A DNA stretch of 64,000 nt from Methylosarcina fibrata AML-C10 (GTDB taxonomy: Bacteria; Pseudomonadota; Gammaproteobacteria; Methylococcales; Methylomonadaceae), in NCBI RefSeq assembly GCF_000372865.1, contig NZ_KB889965.1, positions 703,902 through 767,901 on the forward strand, written 5' to 3'. Positions 24,505-34,355 of the stretch are shown here, one piece after another. A program made the translations under genes and the position numbers. Numbering within the stretch: the stretch's first letter is position 1; each line of letters starts with the position of its first letter. The notes beneath the pieces were generated by a model. It made no database searches. It was not told the DNA's origin and saw only the letters and a program-made list of their open reading frames with translations.

Positions 24505-25914
24505 CTAAACGGCGTTTTTTTCCTGCCCGGCGATGGGAAAGTCCAGCACTGCGCTCAAGCCGCGTTGATCGAGGCCGGTCTCGAAATGCAGCGTGGCGCC
24601 GTGCAGCGCGGCAATGCGCTCGACGATGGACAGCCCTAGGCCGCTTCCGCTGCGGTCGTTGCCAAGCACCCGAAAGAAACGCCCGGCCAGCCGACTGCGC
24701 TGGGATGCTTCGACTCCCGGACCGTCGTCGCGCACCGCCAGACGTATCCCGCCGGCAATATACTTCGCGTCGATGCGCACCCGGCACCCCGGCGGGCAGT
24801 AACGTAGCGCGTTGTCGAGTAAATTACGCAACGCGATACGTAACAAATCCGCGTTGCCGACTAATGTCGCCACGCGGCACTCTATGGCCAAGCCGATCTG
24901 TCCGGTTTCGGCTTGAGGCAAATGATAGCGGCGTAGTTCGTCAAGCAAATCCGGTAACGCCACAGGTTCGCGCGGCAATGCCGCCGCTTGGGCAGCATCG
25001 AAACGGGCCAGTGTCAGCAGATTTTCGATCAGCGCGGTGCAGCGGTCGGTGTCGTGATAGAGCTGGCGTAACGACGGCCGATGCTCGGGATGCTGCCGTT
25101 CCAGCAACTGGATCTTCATCCGCAGCGCGGACAGCGGCGTGCGCAGTTCGTGGGCGGCGTCCGCGGTGAAGCGGCGTTCGGCTTGCAGCGCATGGTCCAA
25201 ACGGCCCAACACGGTATTGAGCGCATTGACGATCGGTTGCAATTCCACCGGTTGCTCGACAACCGCCACCGGCGTCAAGTCTTCCGGCGTCTTGCCGGCG
25301 AGGGTCAGCGCCGTTTGTTCGATCGGTCCGATCAACCGGCTGATCGCCAGCCAGATAACCGCACCGAGTAATGCCAGTAACATCATGGCCGGCCAGATCA
25401 GATCGTCCGCCAATTCTTCGAGAATTTCGGTGCGTGCTTCCAGCGGCTGGCCGACCTGGACTTCGAGACCGCCGTCTTCGTCGCGCAAGACGAATACCCG
25501 CCACGGCGCCATGCCGACCCATGCGGTTCGAAACCCTTTGTGCCGATCGAAATCGGTCACGAACGGTTCATCGGGGCTCGGCCCGGTACGGCGCAATACG
25601 CGGTTGTTAGCGACGAGTTGGTAATAAATGCCGGCATGGCGGCGGTCGCGGTCTATCGGGCCGGTATTCGCCACTGCCGGCCCGGATAAGTCGGCTCCCG
25701 CCGCGCGAATCAATTGAGCGGCGTCTTCCAGGCCGTCGTCGAACACATCGTTGGTTTCGTCCCAGGCAATATTGACCATGATCGCCAAACTGATCGACCA
25801 TAACAGCGCGCTGGCCCCCAGCACCGAAACCAACAATCGCCTTCGTAGCGAATAGGGCGAAGGGGAAACGCCGCCGGCCTTGCCGCGCAGCCATTGCAGA
25901 AGCCAACCCGTCAC
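24505..25914 (-). CDS. sensor histidine kinase (QseC-like)
   Basis: A 469-aa inner-membrane kinase: N-terminal helix (residues about 25-50), periplasmic sensor to about 165, second helix (WPAMMLLALLGAVIWLAI), HAMP-like linker, H box (DAAHELRTPLSALRM, His about 256), N box (NLLDNALRYCP) and G boxes (DDGPGV, GSGLGLSIV). Architecture matches QseC-type kinases. The gene's 5' end overlaps the 3' end of the regulator by 4 bases, a coupled pair. The ligand is unknown. Confidence 0.9.
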   Translation of the reverse strand: MTGWLLQWLRGKAGGVSPSPYSLRRRLLVSVLGASALLWSISLAIMVNIAWDETNDVFDDGLEDAAQLIRAAGADLSGPAVANTGPIDRDRRHAGIYYQLVANNRVLRRTGPSPDEPFVTDFDRHKGFRTAWVGMAPWRVFVLRDEDGGLEVQVGQPLEARTEILEELADDLIWPAMMLLALLGAVIWLAISRLIGPIEQTALTLAGKTPEDLTPVAVVEQPVELQPIVNALNTVLGRLDHALQAERRFTADAAHELRTPLSALRMKIQLLERQHPEHRPSLRQLYHDTDRCTALIENLLTLARFDAAQAAALPREPVALPDLLDELRRYHLPQAETGQIGLAIECRVATLVGNADLLRIALRNLLDNALRYCPPGCRVRIDAKYIAGGIRLAVRDDGPGVEASQRSRLAGRFFRVLGNDRSGSGLGLSIVERIAALHGATLHFETGLDQRGLSAVLDFPIAGQEKNAV

Positions 25915-26570
25915 GGCGATTCCAGCACATAACCCAGGCCGCGCATCGTGCGGATCAGGCCGTGTCCCAGCTTTTTGCGCAGGTGGTAAATGTGTACTTC
26001 GACCGTATTGCTTTCCACTTCCTCGCCCCAGCCATACAGGGCGTCTTCGAGTCGATCGCGGCCGGCCGGCCGGCCGCCGTGCAGCATTAAGGTATGAAGG
26101 ATGGCGAATTCTCGTGCCGTTAACACAATGGTTGCCCCGTTTTGGGTAACATGCTTACCGGCCGGGTCAAGCGTTATGCCGCCGTGGCGCAGCACGCCGT
26201 TGGCCTGCCCGGAGCCGCGCCGGATAGCGGCGCGGAGGCGCGCCGATAATTCTTCCAAGTCGAAAGGTTTCACCAGATAATCGTCGGCGCCGAGATCAAG
26301 GCCCGCAATGCGGTCCGACAGGGCGTCGCGGGCGGTAATCAGCAATACCGGCATGTCGTCGCCATGGGCGCGCAGGCCGGAGAGCAAACGGTCGCCGCTC
26401 AATCCCGGCAAACCACGGTCGAGTAGTAGACATTGGTAAGATTGGGCGCGCAACGCCAATTCGGCATGGTCGCCGCGTTTAACCCAATCGACCGCATAGC
26501 CGTCGAGTTGCAGCCAGGATTGCAGGGTGGCGCCTAACGACGGATCGTCTTCGGCGAGCAGGATACGCAT
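25911..26570 (-). CDS. OmpR-family response regulator (QseB-like)
   Basis: A 219-aa regulator. The receiver has acidic pocket EDD at 7-9, phospho-acceptor Asp51 (LLLDRGLPG) and Lys in DDYLVKPFDLEEL. The C-terminal winged helix shows LTAREFAILHTLMLHGG and VEVHIYHLRKKLGHGLIRTMRGLGYVL. It probably activates its own operon, including the BOF and DUF2490 genes, from the AT-rich 26571-26821 region. Confidence 0.93.
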   Translation of the reverse strand: MRILLAEDDPSLGATLQSWLQLDGYAVDWVKRGDHAELALRAQSYQCLLLDRGLPGLSGDRLLSGLRAHGDDMPVLLITARDALSDRIAGLDLGADDYLVKPFDLEELSARLRAAIRRGSGQANGVLRHGGITLDPAGKHVTQNGATIVLTAREFAILHTLMLHGGRPAGRDRLEDALYGWGEEVESNTVEVHIYHLRKKLGHGLIRTMRGLGYVLESP

Positions 26571-26821
26571 AATTTATCGAAGGCGGGCTATATCGATTTT
26601 AAAAGACCTGTTCAAGGATTGATCATTAAAAATGATCCCGTAATTATTGTTAACTTTTTACATCGCACTTGACAACTCTCTTTTTTCGCTCGGAAGTCGA
26701 CTAATTCAGAGGTTGAAAACCAACAATCTAACGGATTGGATGTTATCGTGTATTTGGAATAAATGAGCTTTTCTTAAGTGTTGAATATAGAATCTATTAA
26801 TCATTAAATTTTTAAAATAGC

Positions 26822-28132
26822 ATGCAGAATCAATCTATTTTGTTGCCTACGATTATTTGGCCTTATGGTGAAACTTTAATTCGTTTGTCACTGAGTCTGG
26901 TATTAGGTTTGTTAATCGGGCTTGAGCGAGAAAGACGCGACAAAGAAGCCGGTCTTAGAACATTCGGATTTATTGGATTACTCGGCGGAATAGGAGGCGC
27001 AATGGGGGAAAATTTTGCCTTACTGAGCCTTTTCCTGGTCGGGCTATTGACGTATACCCTAAACATTCAATTATTGCATACTAAACAAACTATCGAGTTA
27101 ACAACCTCCGCCGCCATGTTAATCACCTGTTTCGCTGGCATTCTATGCGGACAAGGACATACCATTTCTCCTGCAGCGGTTATGGTTATAGTCACCGCAC
27201 TTTTGGCCTTGAAAGAACCTCTCAGCGGCTTTTCGGTCGGATTAACGGAAAGCGAACTACGTTCCGCACTACTTTTGGCGATTCTAGCTATTGTAATTTA
27301 TCCGGCACTACCATCCGGTTCAATTGGTCCCTGGAAATTGATTGATCCAAGAGCGACATGGGTTACAGTTATATTAATTTCAAGCATAGGTTTTACAAAC
27401 TATGTTCTTTTAAAGATTTATGGTATGCGAGGCACGGAAATTTCCGGTTTTTTAGGAGGATTGGTAAACAGTAATTTTACCGTCATTGAGCTTACCAGTC
27501 GCGTTAAAGATAACGATAAATTGGTCGACTATGCTTATAGAAGTATTTTGTTGGCAACAACTGCGATGTTAGCCCGTAATGCGATGCTTTTGCTCATCCT
27601 GGCACCAAGTGTTTTATTAAATAGTTGGTTGGCGTTCGTGCTGATGTTTTTTACAAGCGCGGTTTTGGTTTTGGTAAGCTATCGTAGTGATAGGGTCATC
27701 ATCGAAAATGAACCTATACAATTAAAACTGGGTTTACCATTTTCTTTATGGATTGCATTGAAATACGGTTTTGTATTTCTAGTTATTCATATGTTTGGAA
27801 CAATATCCCAAAATATTTTCGGAGAAACCGGGTTTTATACTGTGAGTATCATTGGCGGATTAATGTCGAGCGCCAGTGCCGTGGCCGCTTCGGCCAATCT
27901 TGCGTCACACGGAAGCATTTCGGCGGCGCTTGCAAGTAAGGCTTCGATATTGGCCTCGTTTACAAGCATTGCCTTTAGTCTTTCATTTGTTCTTCAAACC
28001 AGAAATGGTACTTTGATTAAAAAATTGGTTGCTTCTATGTTTTTTGTAGCCGTTGCAGGGCTTACAGGGACAATTTTTTCAGAAAGGTTCTTACCAGTAT
28101 TAATCAACTTATACGAATCAAGGATGGGATAG
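26822..28132 (+). CDS. MgtC/SapB and DUF4010 membrane protein
   Basis: A 436-aa inner-membrane protein with 11-13 helices. Residues 1-140 are MgtC/SapB-like (LSLVLGLLIGLERERRDKEAGLRTFGFIGLLGGIGG), and the rest is the DUF4010 domain (FLGGLVNSNFTVIELTSR, GLMSSASAVAASANLA). Fusions of this kind are common but of unknown transport role. It is divergent from the two-component operon, with a 250-bp AT-rich spacer, so it may be under its control. AT-richer than its neighbours, which suggests a separate origin. Confidence 0.85.
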   Translation: MQNQSILLPTIIWPYGETLIRLSLSLVLGLLIGLERERRDKEAGLRTFGFIGLLGGIGGAMGENFALLSLFLVGLLTYTLNIQLLHTKQTIELTTSAAMLITCFAGILCGQGHTISPAAVMVIVTALLALKEPLSGFSVGLTESELRSALLLAILAIVIYPALPSGSIGPWKLIDPRATWVTVILISSIGFTNYVLLKIYGMRGTEISGFLGGLVNSNFTVIELTSRVKDNDKLVDYAYRSILLATTAMLARNAMLLLILAPSVLLNSWLAFVLMFFTSAVLVLVSYRSDRVIIENEPIQLKLGLPFSLWIALKYGFVFLVIHMFGTISQNIFGETGFYTVSIIGGLMSSASAVAASANLASHGSISAALASKASILASFTSIAFSLSFVLQTRNGTLIKKLVASMFFVAVAGLTGTIFSERFLPVLINLYESRMG

Positions 28133-28232
28133 CAATGGAACGGTAATTGTATTAAACAGGCTCGTATTAATTGGAAATGAAATTATCGGTTTTCTTGTTC
28201 CATTTCGGTATACCCATATGAATCAGCTCTAT

Positions 28233-28322
28233 GAGACAGTTTATCTGTCTCAATAGGGTTGTTTTGCTAATTTTGATATGATACTGTCTAAGCCTCTAAA
28301 GGCTAATGAGACACTATCGATT
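28233..28322 (+). promoter_or_regulatory. probable res site of the 17-kb transposon
   Basis: GAGACAG-TTTAT-CTGTCTC (28233-28251) is a perfect 7-bp inverted repeat, followed by ACTGTCT and TGAGACACTAT closer to the resolvase ATG at 28325. Several such half-sites upstream of a resolvase gene are the usual res layout. Similar motifs recur at 51735-51793. Confidence 0.55.
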
Positions 28323-28324
28323 TT

Positions 28325-28741
28325 ATGGCTCTCTACGGGTATGCTCGCGTTTCCAGTAACGATCAAGATTTCACCTTGCAAGAACAAGCGCTTCGTGCCG
28401 CCGGTTGCGAAGTCGTTCGGGCGGAGAAAGCCACTGGCACCAGTCGGACGGGGCGGACAGAGCTTCAGGTACTGCTGGATTTTTTGCGTAGCGGCGACAC
28501 CTTGGTCGTCACACGGATTGATCGATTAGCCCGCAGCATCAAAGACCTTCAAGACATCGTCTTTACCCTGAAGGCACAAGGCGTGACCTTAAAAGCCACC
28601 GAGCAACCCATCGACACCCGCACGGCGGCCGGCAAGGCGTTTCTGGATATGCTGGGCGTGTTTGCCGAATTTGAAACCAATCTGCGCCGCGAACGCCAGA
28701 TTGAAGGCATTACTGCCGCCAAAGCGCGTGGCGTTTATCGA
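28325..28741 (+). pseudogene. resolvase of the 17-kb transposon, N-terminal part (split by Tn3)
   Basis: MALYGYARVSSNDQDFTLQE (catalytic Ser10) through VFAEFETNLRRERQIEGITA to GVYRG is a small serine recombinase catalytic domain. The Tn3-family element breaks it at 28742. Joined to 36083-36226 it gives 186 aa in one frame (561 bases). The fused frame running on into the Tn3 end is an artefact. Confidence 0.9.
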
Positions 28742-28781
28742 GGGGCCTGCTCACGAAACGGAAAAAATCGTACGCTAAGCT
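28742..28781 (+). repeat. Tn3 left inverted repeat
   Basis: Forty bases beginning GGGGCCTGCTCACGAAACGG; the copy at 36038-36077 has T in place of C at position 5. The tnpA stop codon lies at its inner edge. Confidence 0.95.
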
Positions 28782-31744
28782 TATCGGCGTGTATTTAAAG
28801 GTCTAAACCCACCTTTTTCAACTTGTTTGCTTTGCTGCCAGATATAGTCGCCGGTCAGGTTTACGTGTTCCCATCCTAGCGGCGATAAATGTTTCAGTAG
28901 TTTTTCGTCGACTTCTTTGCCTGAATCCCGCAATGCCTGCACTGCTCTTTCCAAATAGACTGTATTCCATAACACTATGGCAGCCACCACCAGATTGAGA
29001 CCACTTGCACGGTAACGCTGATTATCGAAGCTCCGGTCTCTAATTTCGCCCAGTCGATTTAGAAATACCGCTCTGGCAAGTGCGTTTTTTGCTTCGCCTT
29101 TATTCAAGCCAATTTGCACACGGCGACGTAATTCAACATTTTGCATCCAATCAAGCGTAAATAGTGTTCGCTCGATACGTCCTATTTCCCGTAACGCTAC
29201 AGCCAAACCGTTTTGACGTGGATAACTACCAAGTTTGCGAAGCATAAGTGAGGCAGTGACAGTGCCTTGCTTGATTGACGCCGCCAATCTCAGTATTTCC
29301 GGCCAATGTGCGCGAATATGTTTCACGTTGATGCCGCCACCGATTAGGCTTTCCAACGTCGGATATAATTTCGGGTCACCATGAATATACAGGCGTTTAT
29401 CGGCTAGGTCTCGGATTCGCGGGGCAAACCGAAATCCAAGTAGGTGCATCAGCCCAAACACGTGATCGGTGAAGCCCGCCGTATCAGTGTAATGCTCTTC
29501 GATCCGCAAATCAGATTCATGATATAGCAGTCCATCCAGAACATGAGTAGCATCACGTGCCGTGGCATTGATCACATTGATATGGTATGGCGAATACTGG
29601 TCGGAAATGTGTGTGTAAAACTGTACCCCCGGCTCCTGTCCATACTTTAGATTAACTTGCCCAGCAAACTGACCGCGACCACCGGCCTTGAAGTTTTGTC
29701 CATCGGATGAGGAAGTCGTACCATCCCCCCAGTAGCTGGAAAACGGTTGGCGGAACTGAGCGTTAACCAGTTCGGCAAGCGCTCCGGAATAGGTCTCGTC
29801 GCGTATGTGCCAAGCTTGTAACCAAGTCAGTTTGGCATAGGTCATGCCAGGGCAGGATTCCGCCATTTTGCTCAGTCCCAAATTGATGGCATCAGCAAGA
29901 ATGGTTGTCAGCAATAGGTGTTGATCTTCGGCAGCCTCGCCATTTTTAAGATGTTTGAAATGGCCGGTAAATCCTGTCCAGCTATCGACTTCCAATAGCA
30001 ATTCGGTGATTTTCAGATGTGGTAGAAGACTGTACACCTGTTGCATCAACGCTTCTGCTTCATCCGGAACGGCATTGTCCAACGGCGTGACCTTAAGACG
30101 TCCGCTACTCAAAATGGTAGCATCTGGCAATTCATTTGCCGCAGCAAGTCGTTCAACTGCCGCCAGTTGACGATCCAATTCGGCCAGCCTAGCTTTCAAG
30201 AAGTGTTCGCAGTCGGTTTCTACGGCCAAACCCAATTCGTTTTTCGCGAGTTGTGCCGTAAATCGCAGTGAAGGTAAAAGATATTCATCAAAATCCTTGA
30301 ATTGGCGTGATCCTTGTACCCATATGTCGCCGGAGCGTAATGAGTTTTTCAACTCCGATAATACACATAATTCATAGAAGCGGCGGTCGATGCCGTCTGG
30401 TGTTTGCACCAGATTCTTCCAGCGCTTACGGACAAATGAGGTTGGAGCATCGTCCGGTACTTTGCGAGCCTGACGATCATTCATTCCTTTCAGTACTTCG
30501 ACCGCCACCAATAATTCACGAACGGGGGGTGCGGCCTTCATGCTTAAAGAGCTTAACAAAGTTGGCGTGTACCGGCGAAGTTGATTATAGCCATCGCCAA
30601 CCAGTGACAGATAGTCGAACTCTTCGGGTTGGGCTAATGTTTCTGCTTCAGCAAGACTCTCGCTGAACTTATCCCATGGAATAATAGCTTCAATTGCCGC
30701 AAAGGGATCTCCGCCAGATTCCTTTGCATCCAATAGAGCACGACCAATGCGAAAATACAGGCGCACTTTTTCATTGATCGATTTACCGGACTGTTGAAAG
30801 TGTTCGGCATGATGTCGTTTAGCCTTGCTAAACAACGTTCCCATGAACCGGTCATGCAAATCGATAATTTCGTCAATTAAGGTAGCGCGAGTGTCGAATA
30901 TTAGCGCAACTAGGGTGGCATAGCGTCTGGCCGACTCTAAATCCCGTAGGTGTTGAGCGGTCATTTGCCCGCCTTCGCGGGCGAGTTTAAGCAATCTATT
31001 TTGATGAATAGCGCTTGCCTGGCTATTCGGCAACCATAGGTCTTGGATGGTTTTCAGCCGTTCCAAATGCGCCAGTATATGCTTTGGTTTTGGTGGACCT
31101 GGTGGTTGGCGAAGCCAAATAAGTCCACTTCCTTTCGTTCCGTCTCGAACTGTCAGTAGGGTATCAAGCGCTTGTCGATGTAGATCAGTTAATGATTGCG
31201 TTAGCGATTCATAAAGTTGACGAGTGCCTCGCGTGAGGGCTTCGCTACAGAGGCGTTCGATGACATCAATTGTTGGTATGATGATGTGCTGATTTCGCAG
31301 TATTTCGACTAAGAATTCCGCGAGTACGATGCCACGATCAGTTTGTTGAGCCAACTCTGCGAGTTGATGGACGAAATGTCGGTAATCGGTAGTATTAAAT
31401 GGCCTTAACTTTAACAGCGCCTGCAATTCCATCAGGTGTTCGCGACGAGTTTCAGCTCTCTGTGCATATTTAGGCCAGGTACTTGGATCGATACCTAATT
31501 GCCTCCCCACTAACATCAACAGTGGCCTTGGCGGTTCCGAATCTATCGGAAGAGCAAAACCTGGGTAACGCAAATAACACAACTGAACAGCAAATCCGAG
31601 ACGGTTATGTTCGCCGCGTCTCTGCCGGATTAATGACAAGTCATGCTCGGAAAAGGTGTAATGGCGTATCAGTTCGTCGTCTGTCAAGGGAAACGAAAGC
31701 AGGCCGCTACGTTCTGTGGGGGTTAATAAACTTCGACGTGACAT
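28781..31744 (-). CDS. tnpA: Tn3-family transposase TnpA
   Basis: A 987-aa protein, the usual Tn3 TnpA length. The N-terminus ([33 protein letters not shown]) is the DUF4158 domain. The C-terminal catalytic part contains [14 protein letters not shown] (first Asp), [27 protein letters not shown] (second Asp) and the late [19 protein letters not shown] (Glu) stretch. It cuts and joins the 40-bp ends, yielding 5-bp duplications. The frame is intact. Confidence 0.96.
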   Translation of the reverse strand: MSRRSLLTPTERSGLLSFPLTDDELIRHYTFSEHDLSLIRQRRGEHNRLGFAVQLCYLRYPGFALPIDSEPPRPLLMLVGRQLGIDPSTWPKYAQRAETRREHLMELQALLKLRPFNTTDYRHFVHQLAELAQQTDRGIVLAEFLVEILRNQHIIIPTIDVIERLCSEALTRGTRQLYESLTQSLTDLHRQALDTLLTVRDGTKGSGLIWLRQPPGPPKPKHILAHLERLKTIQDLWLPNSQASAIHQNRLLKLAREGGQMTAQHLRDLESARRYATLVALIFDTRATLIDEIIDLHDRFMGTLFSKAKRHHAEHFQQSGKSINEKVRLYFRIGRALLDAKESGGDPFAAIEAIIPWDKFSESLAEAETLAQPEEFDYLSLVGDGYNQLRRYTPTLLSSLSMKAAPPVRELLVAVEVLKGMNDRQARKVPDDAPTSFVRKRWKNLVQTPDGIDRRFYELCVLSELKNSLRSGDIWVQGSRQFKDFDEYLLPSLRFTAQLAKNELGLAVETDCEHFLKARLAELDRQLAAVERLAAANELPDATILSSGRLKVTPLDNAVPDEAEALMQQVYSLLPHLKITELLLEVDSWTGFTGHFKHLKNGEAAEDQHLLLTTILADAINLGLSKMAESCPGMTYAKLTWLQAWHIRDETYSGALAELVNAQFRQPFSSYWGDGTTSSSDGQNFKAGGRGQFAGQVNLKYGQEPGVQFYTHISDQYSPYHINVINATARDATHVLDGLLYHESDLRIEEHYTDTAGFTDHVFGLMHLLGFRFAPRIRDLADKRLYIHGDPKLYPTLESLIGGGINVKHIRAHWPEILRLAASIKQGTVTASLMLRKLGSYPRQNGLAVALREIGRIERTLFTLDWMQNVELRRRVQIGLNKGEAKNALARAVFLNRLGEIRDRSFDNQRYRASGLNLVVAAIVLWNTVYLERAVQALRDSGKEVDEKLLKHLSPLGWEHVNLTGDYIWQQSKQVEKGGFRPLNTRR

Positions 31745-31779
31745 ATATTAATTGGGCAATCCCGCCCGCTAAAAAGGTG

Positions 31780-32472
31780 CTAGGAATAGCTGTGCATCAA
31801 GTATTCAAGTACTTTGCCCATAAAATCATTGATGATCTTATAGCTAATAGCCGGAGCGCACCGAATCTGCCGCTCGCTCTGAATAAAACGGTGAGTTAAT
31901 AGTTCGTGCCGCCCATTTTTGAGCATGGTTGCCATGCTTTTTGGCGTCATTTCAAGATGAAACTGTAAGCCGATAACGCGCCGCCCAATCTGGAAAGCTT
32001 GGTTACGGCAGGCAATACTGCTGGCAAGCAGACGAGCGCCTTTGGGTAAATCAAAGGTGTCGCTGTGCCAATGGAAAACTTCCATAGTTCCAGGAAATAC
32101 CAGGGAAGTAGCGGTTTTTTGCTGTAAATGCACCGGAAACCAGCCGATTTCCTTTTCTCTATTGGGGTACACTTTAGCCTCCAGCGCACTCGCAATAAGC
32201 TGGCAACCCAGGCAAATGCCAAGAACGATTTTGTTTTCTTGAATGGCCTTGGCTAAGAATCGCTTTTCGTCCGCCAACCAAGGGAATTGGTCTTCATCGT
32301 TAACGCTCATGGGACCGCCGAGCGCAATGATGAAATCAACCTCATCAAGATTCGGCAAAGAAACGGATTCCAAAAATCGTGTAAAAGTAACGGTAGCATG
32401 CCGATTCTCAAGCCAGGCTTCGATACAGCCTAAGCCCTCAAAATCGACATGCTGAAGTACGTGAACGCGCAT
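31780..32472 (-). CDS. class I glutamine amidotransferase-like protein (Tn3 cargo)
   Basis: About 230 aa from the ATG at 32472 (MRVHVLQHVDFEG). Landmarks: IALGGPMSVND, nucleophile Cys in GICLGCQL, and His-x-Glu in GLQFHLEMTP, the triad of GMP-synthase-like class I amidotransferases. These remove ammonia from glutamine for a partner enzyme or hydrolyse gamma-glutamyl compounds; the partner is unknown. It starts 4 bases after the HPP gene stop, so the two are co-translated. A distant relative lies at 55405-56154. Confidence 0.88.
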   Translation of the reverse strand: MRVHVLQHVDFEGLGCIEAWLENRHATVTFTRFLESVSLPNLDEVDFIIALGGPMSVNDEDQFPWLADEKRFLAKAIQENKIVLGICLGCQLIASALEAKVYPNREKEIGWFPVHLQQKTATSLVFPGTMEVFHWHSDTFDLPKGARLLASSIACRNQAFQIGRRVIGLQFHLEMTPKSMATMLKNGRHELLTHRFIQSERQIRCAPAISYKIINDFMGKVLEYLMHSYS

Positions 32473-32476
32473 AAAG

Positions 32477-32968
32477 TTACTGTGCCTTGCGGGATATTCT
32501 CGAATAAATACGCGATAGACATAGCAACACCAATGCACCACCGAGCGTGGGAAACCATAGGAACTGCCAATCTGGTTGGGTCAGAAAAATAATGACCGGA
32601 TTGGAACCCGCTGGTGGATGTACGGTTCGGGTGGCGAGCATCACGGCCAACGCGGTACCCACCGCCAATGCCATGAACCACCAATCAGTACCGAGGAATT
32701 TGAGAAAACTCAGGCCGATTAACGTGCACAGCACATGCCCACCGATTAAATTGCGTGGCTGAGAAAATACCGCATCCGGAAAGCCAAACAATAAAACACA
32801 AGACGCCCCGAAGGAACCGAGCATCAGTGGTTGATCAGAAACTTGGCCCAAATACGCAACGCAAGCGATGGCCAAACTGGATGCAAGCCAAGCTACCAAA
32901 ATTGCTGATATCGCCGGCCTTGTTGGAAGTGCTACGGCGCTCGTTCTGTTTTTACTTTTAAGCGACAT
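32477..32968 (-). CDS. HPP family membrane protein (Tn3 cargo)
   Basis: A 163-aa protein with four or five membrane helices and the diagnostic ATRTVHPPAGSNPV motif (the HPP family name). Plant and cyanobacterial relatives are implicated in nitrite transport across membranes, so anion transport is possible; formate is structurally similar to nitrite, making formate movement a speculative fit to the nearby dehydrogenase. It is separated from fdh by a terminator and starts an HPP-amidotransferase pair. Confidence 0.88.
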   Translation of the reverse strand: MSLKSKNRTSAVALPTRPAISAILVAWLASSLAIACVAYLGQVSDQPLMLGSFGASCVLLFGFPDAVFSQPRNLIGGHVLCTLIGLSFLKFLGTDWWFMALAVGTALAVMLATRTVHPPAGSNPVIIFLTQPDWQFLWFPTLGGALVLLCLSRIYSRISRKAQ

Positions 32969-32982
32969 GGATTTAGCTCGAA

Positions 32983-33018
32983 AACAAGAAGGGATGCGGG
33001 CAATACACCACGCATCCC
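32983..33018 (-). terminator. terminator after formate dehydrogenase
   Basis: Read on the minus strand: GGGATGCG, a 12-base loop, CGCATCCC, then TTCTTGTTTT. It lies 25 bases after the fdh stop and before the HPP start. Confidence 0.7.
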
Positions 33019-33042
33019 TTGAGTTAGATCAAACGGTGACTA

Positions 33043-34245
33043 TCAAGCTTTCTTGAATTTAGCCGCTTCTTCCGAACCCCCAGTAGCATTGCCTTTGCTG
33101 TAGGAATGAGCGCCGACGCCAGCCAACTGACCACCTTGCACGATCAGGTATTCGTCACGAATAGGACGACCTTCAAAGTAGCACTCCAGTATTTCGCGGG
33201 TACCGGCTGCATAACGGGTTTGCGCTGACAAACTGGTTCCGGAGATGTGCGGTGTCATACCGTGATTCGGCATGCTGCGCCAAGGATGGTCTTGCGGCGC
33301 GGGTTGTGGAAACCAAACGTCGCCGGCGTAACCGGCCAGCTGGCCACTTTCCAAAGCAGCAACGACTGCATCGCGATCTGCGAGTTTGCCACGGGCGGTA
33401 TTGACCAGATAAGCCCCACGCTTGAACCATTTCAATGACTGCTCATTAATCATGTGCTCAGTTTCAGGATGCAGCGGACAGTTCAAAGTCACGACATCGC
33501 AGACCTTCGCCAGACTTTCCAGGCTGCTGTGGTAGGTCAAATCCAATTCCTTTTCCACATCTTCCGGCAGACGATGCCTATCCAGGTAATGAAGCTTGAC
33601 GCCAAAAGGTTTCAACAAACGCAATACGCGTAAACCGATACGGCCAGCAGCCACGGTGCCGACGCTCATCGCTTCAAGGTCATAGGACCGCGAAACGCAG
33701 TCGGCAATGTTCCATCCGCCTTTCAGCACCCAATTGTGGGATGGGATGAAGTTGCGCACTAACGCCAGTATCGACATCACCACATGCTCCGCCACGGCGT
33801 TGCTGTTGCAATATGTGACTTCGGCCACGGTGATATTGTTTTCAATCGCTGCTTGCAAATCGGTATGGTCTGAACCGATACCGGCTGTGACTATCATTTT
33901 GAGTTTCTTCGCTTTGGCGATACGCTCGGCGGTCATATAAGCCGGCCAGAACGGTTGCGAAATCACGATTTCGGCATCGTGCAGTTCGCGGTCCAATACG
34001 CTGTTTTCGCCGTCTTTACTGGAAGTCACGATCAACTCATGGCCGTTGGCTTCCAGATATTTGCGCAGGCCCAGCTCGCCGGATACGCTGCCGAGCAATG
34101 CGCCGGGCACAAAATCGATGGCTTTGGGTGTCGGCAGGGTTTGGCCGTCGGGATAAATTTCCGGCTGCGGACAATCGTCACGCGCATAGGAGGTTGGATA
34201 GCCGTCGACGGGATCATCGTAAAGAACTAAAACAATTTTTGCCAT
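33043..34245 (-). CDS. fdh: NAD-dependent formate dehydrogenase (Tn3 cargo)
   Basis: A 400-aa cytosolic enzyme that oxidises formate to CO2 with NAD, the last energy-yielding step of C1 oxidation. It matches the metal-free, D-2-hydroxyacid-dehydrogenase-type enzyme of methylotrophs in length and landmarks: TYCNSNAVAEHVVM (Asn147), GTVAAGRIG dinucleotide loop, NAD-binding Asp222, NTARGKL (Arg285), DVWFPQPAPQDHPW (Gln314) and TPHISGTS (His333). These correspond, one residue apart, to the known catalytic set of the Pseudomonas enzyme. AAGGT precedes the ATG. A LysR gene lies 110 bp upstream on the same strand. Confidence 0.95.
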   Translation of the reverse strand: MAKIVLVLYDDPVDGYPTSYARDDCPQPEIYPDGQTLPTPKAIDFVPGALLGSVSGELGLRKYLEANGHELIVTSSKDGENSVLDRELHDAEIVISQPFWPAYMTAERIAKAKKLKMIVTAGIGSDHTDLQAAIENNITVAEVTYCNSNAVAEHVVMSILALVRNFIPSHNWVLKGGWNIADCVSRSYDLEAMSVGTVAAGRIGLRVLRLLKPFGVKLHYLDRHRLPEDVEKELDLTYHSSLESLAKVCDVVTLNCPLHPETEHMINEQSLKWFKRGAYLVNTARGKLADRDAVVAALESGQLAGYAGDVWFPQPAPQDHPWRSMPNHGMTPHISGTSLSAQTRYAAGTREILECYFEGRPIRDEYLIVQGGQLAGVGAHSYSKGNATGGSEEAAKFKKA

Positions 34246-34355
34246 TTTATTGTTACCTTGGTGTTTATTGGGTGGCTGAGCGTATCTGCCATGGCAGCAC
34301 GCCCCGATGTATCCCGGCCGGGTAACCGTATTGTTTGCTTTAGAAGCGATGGCGT

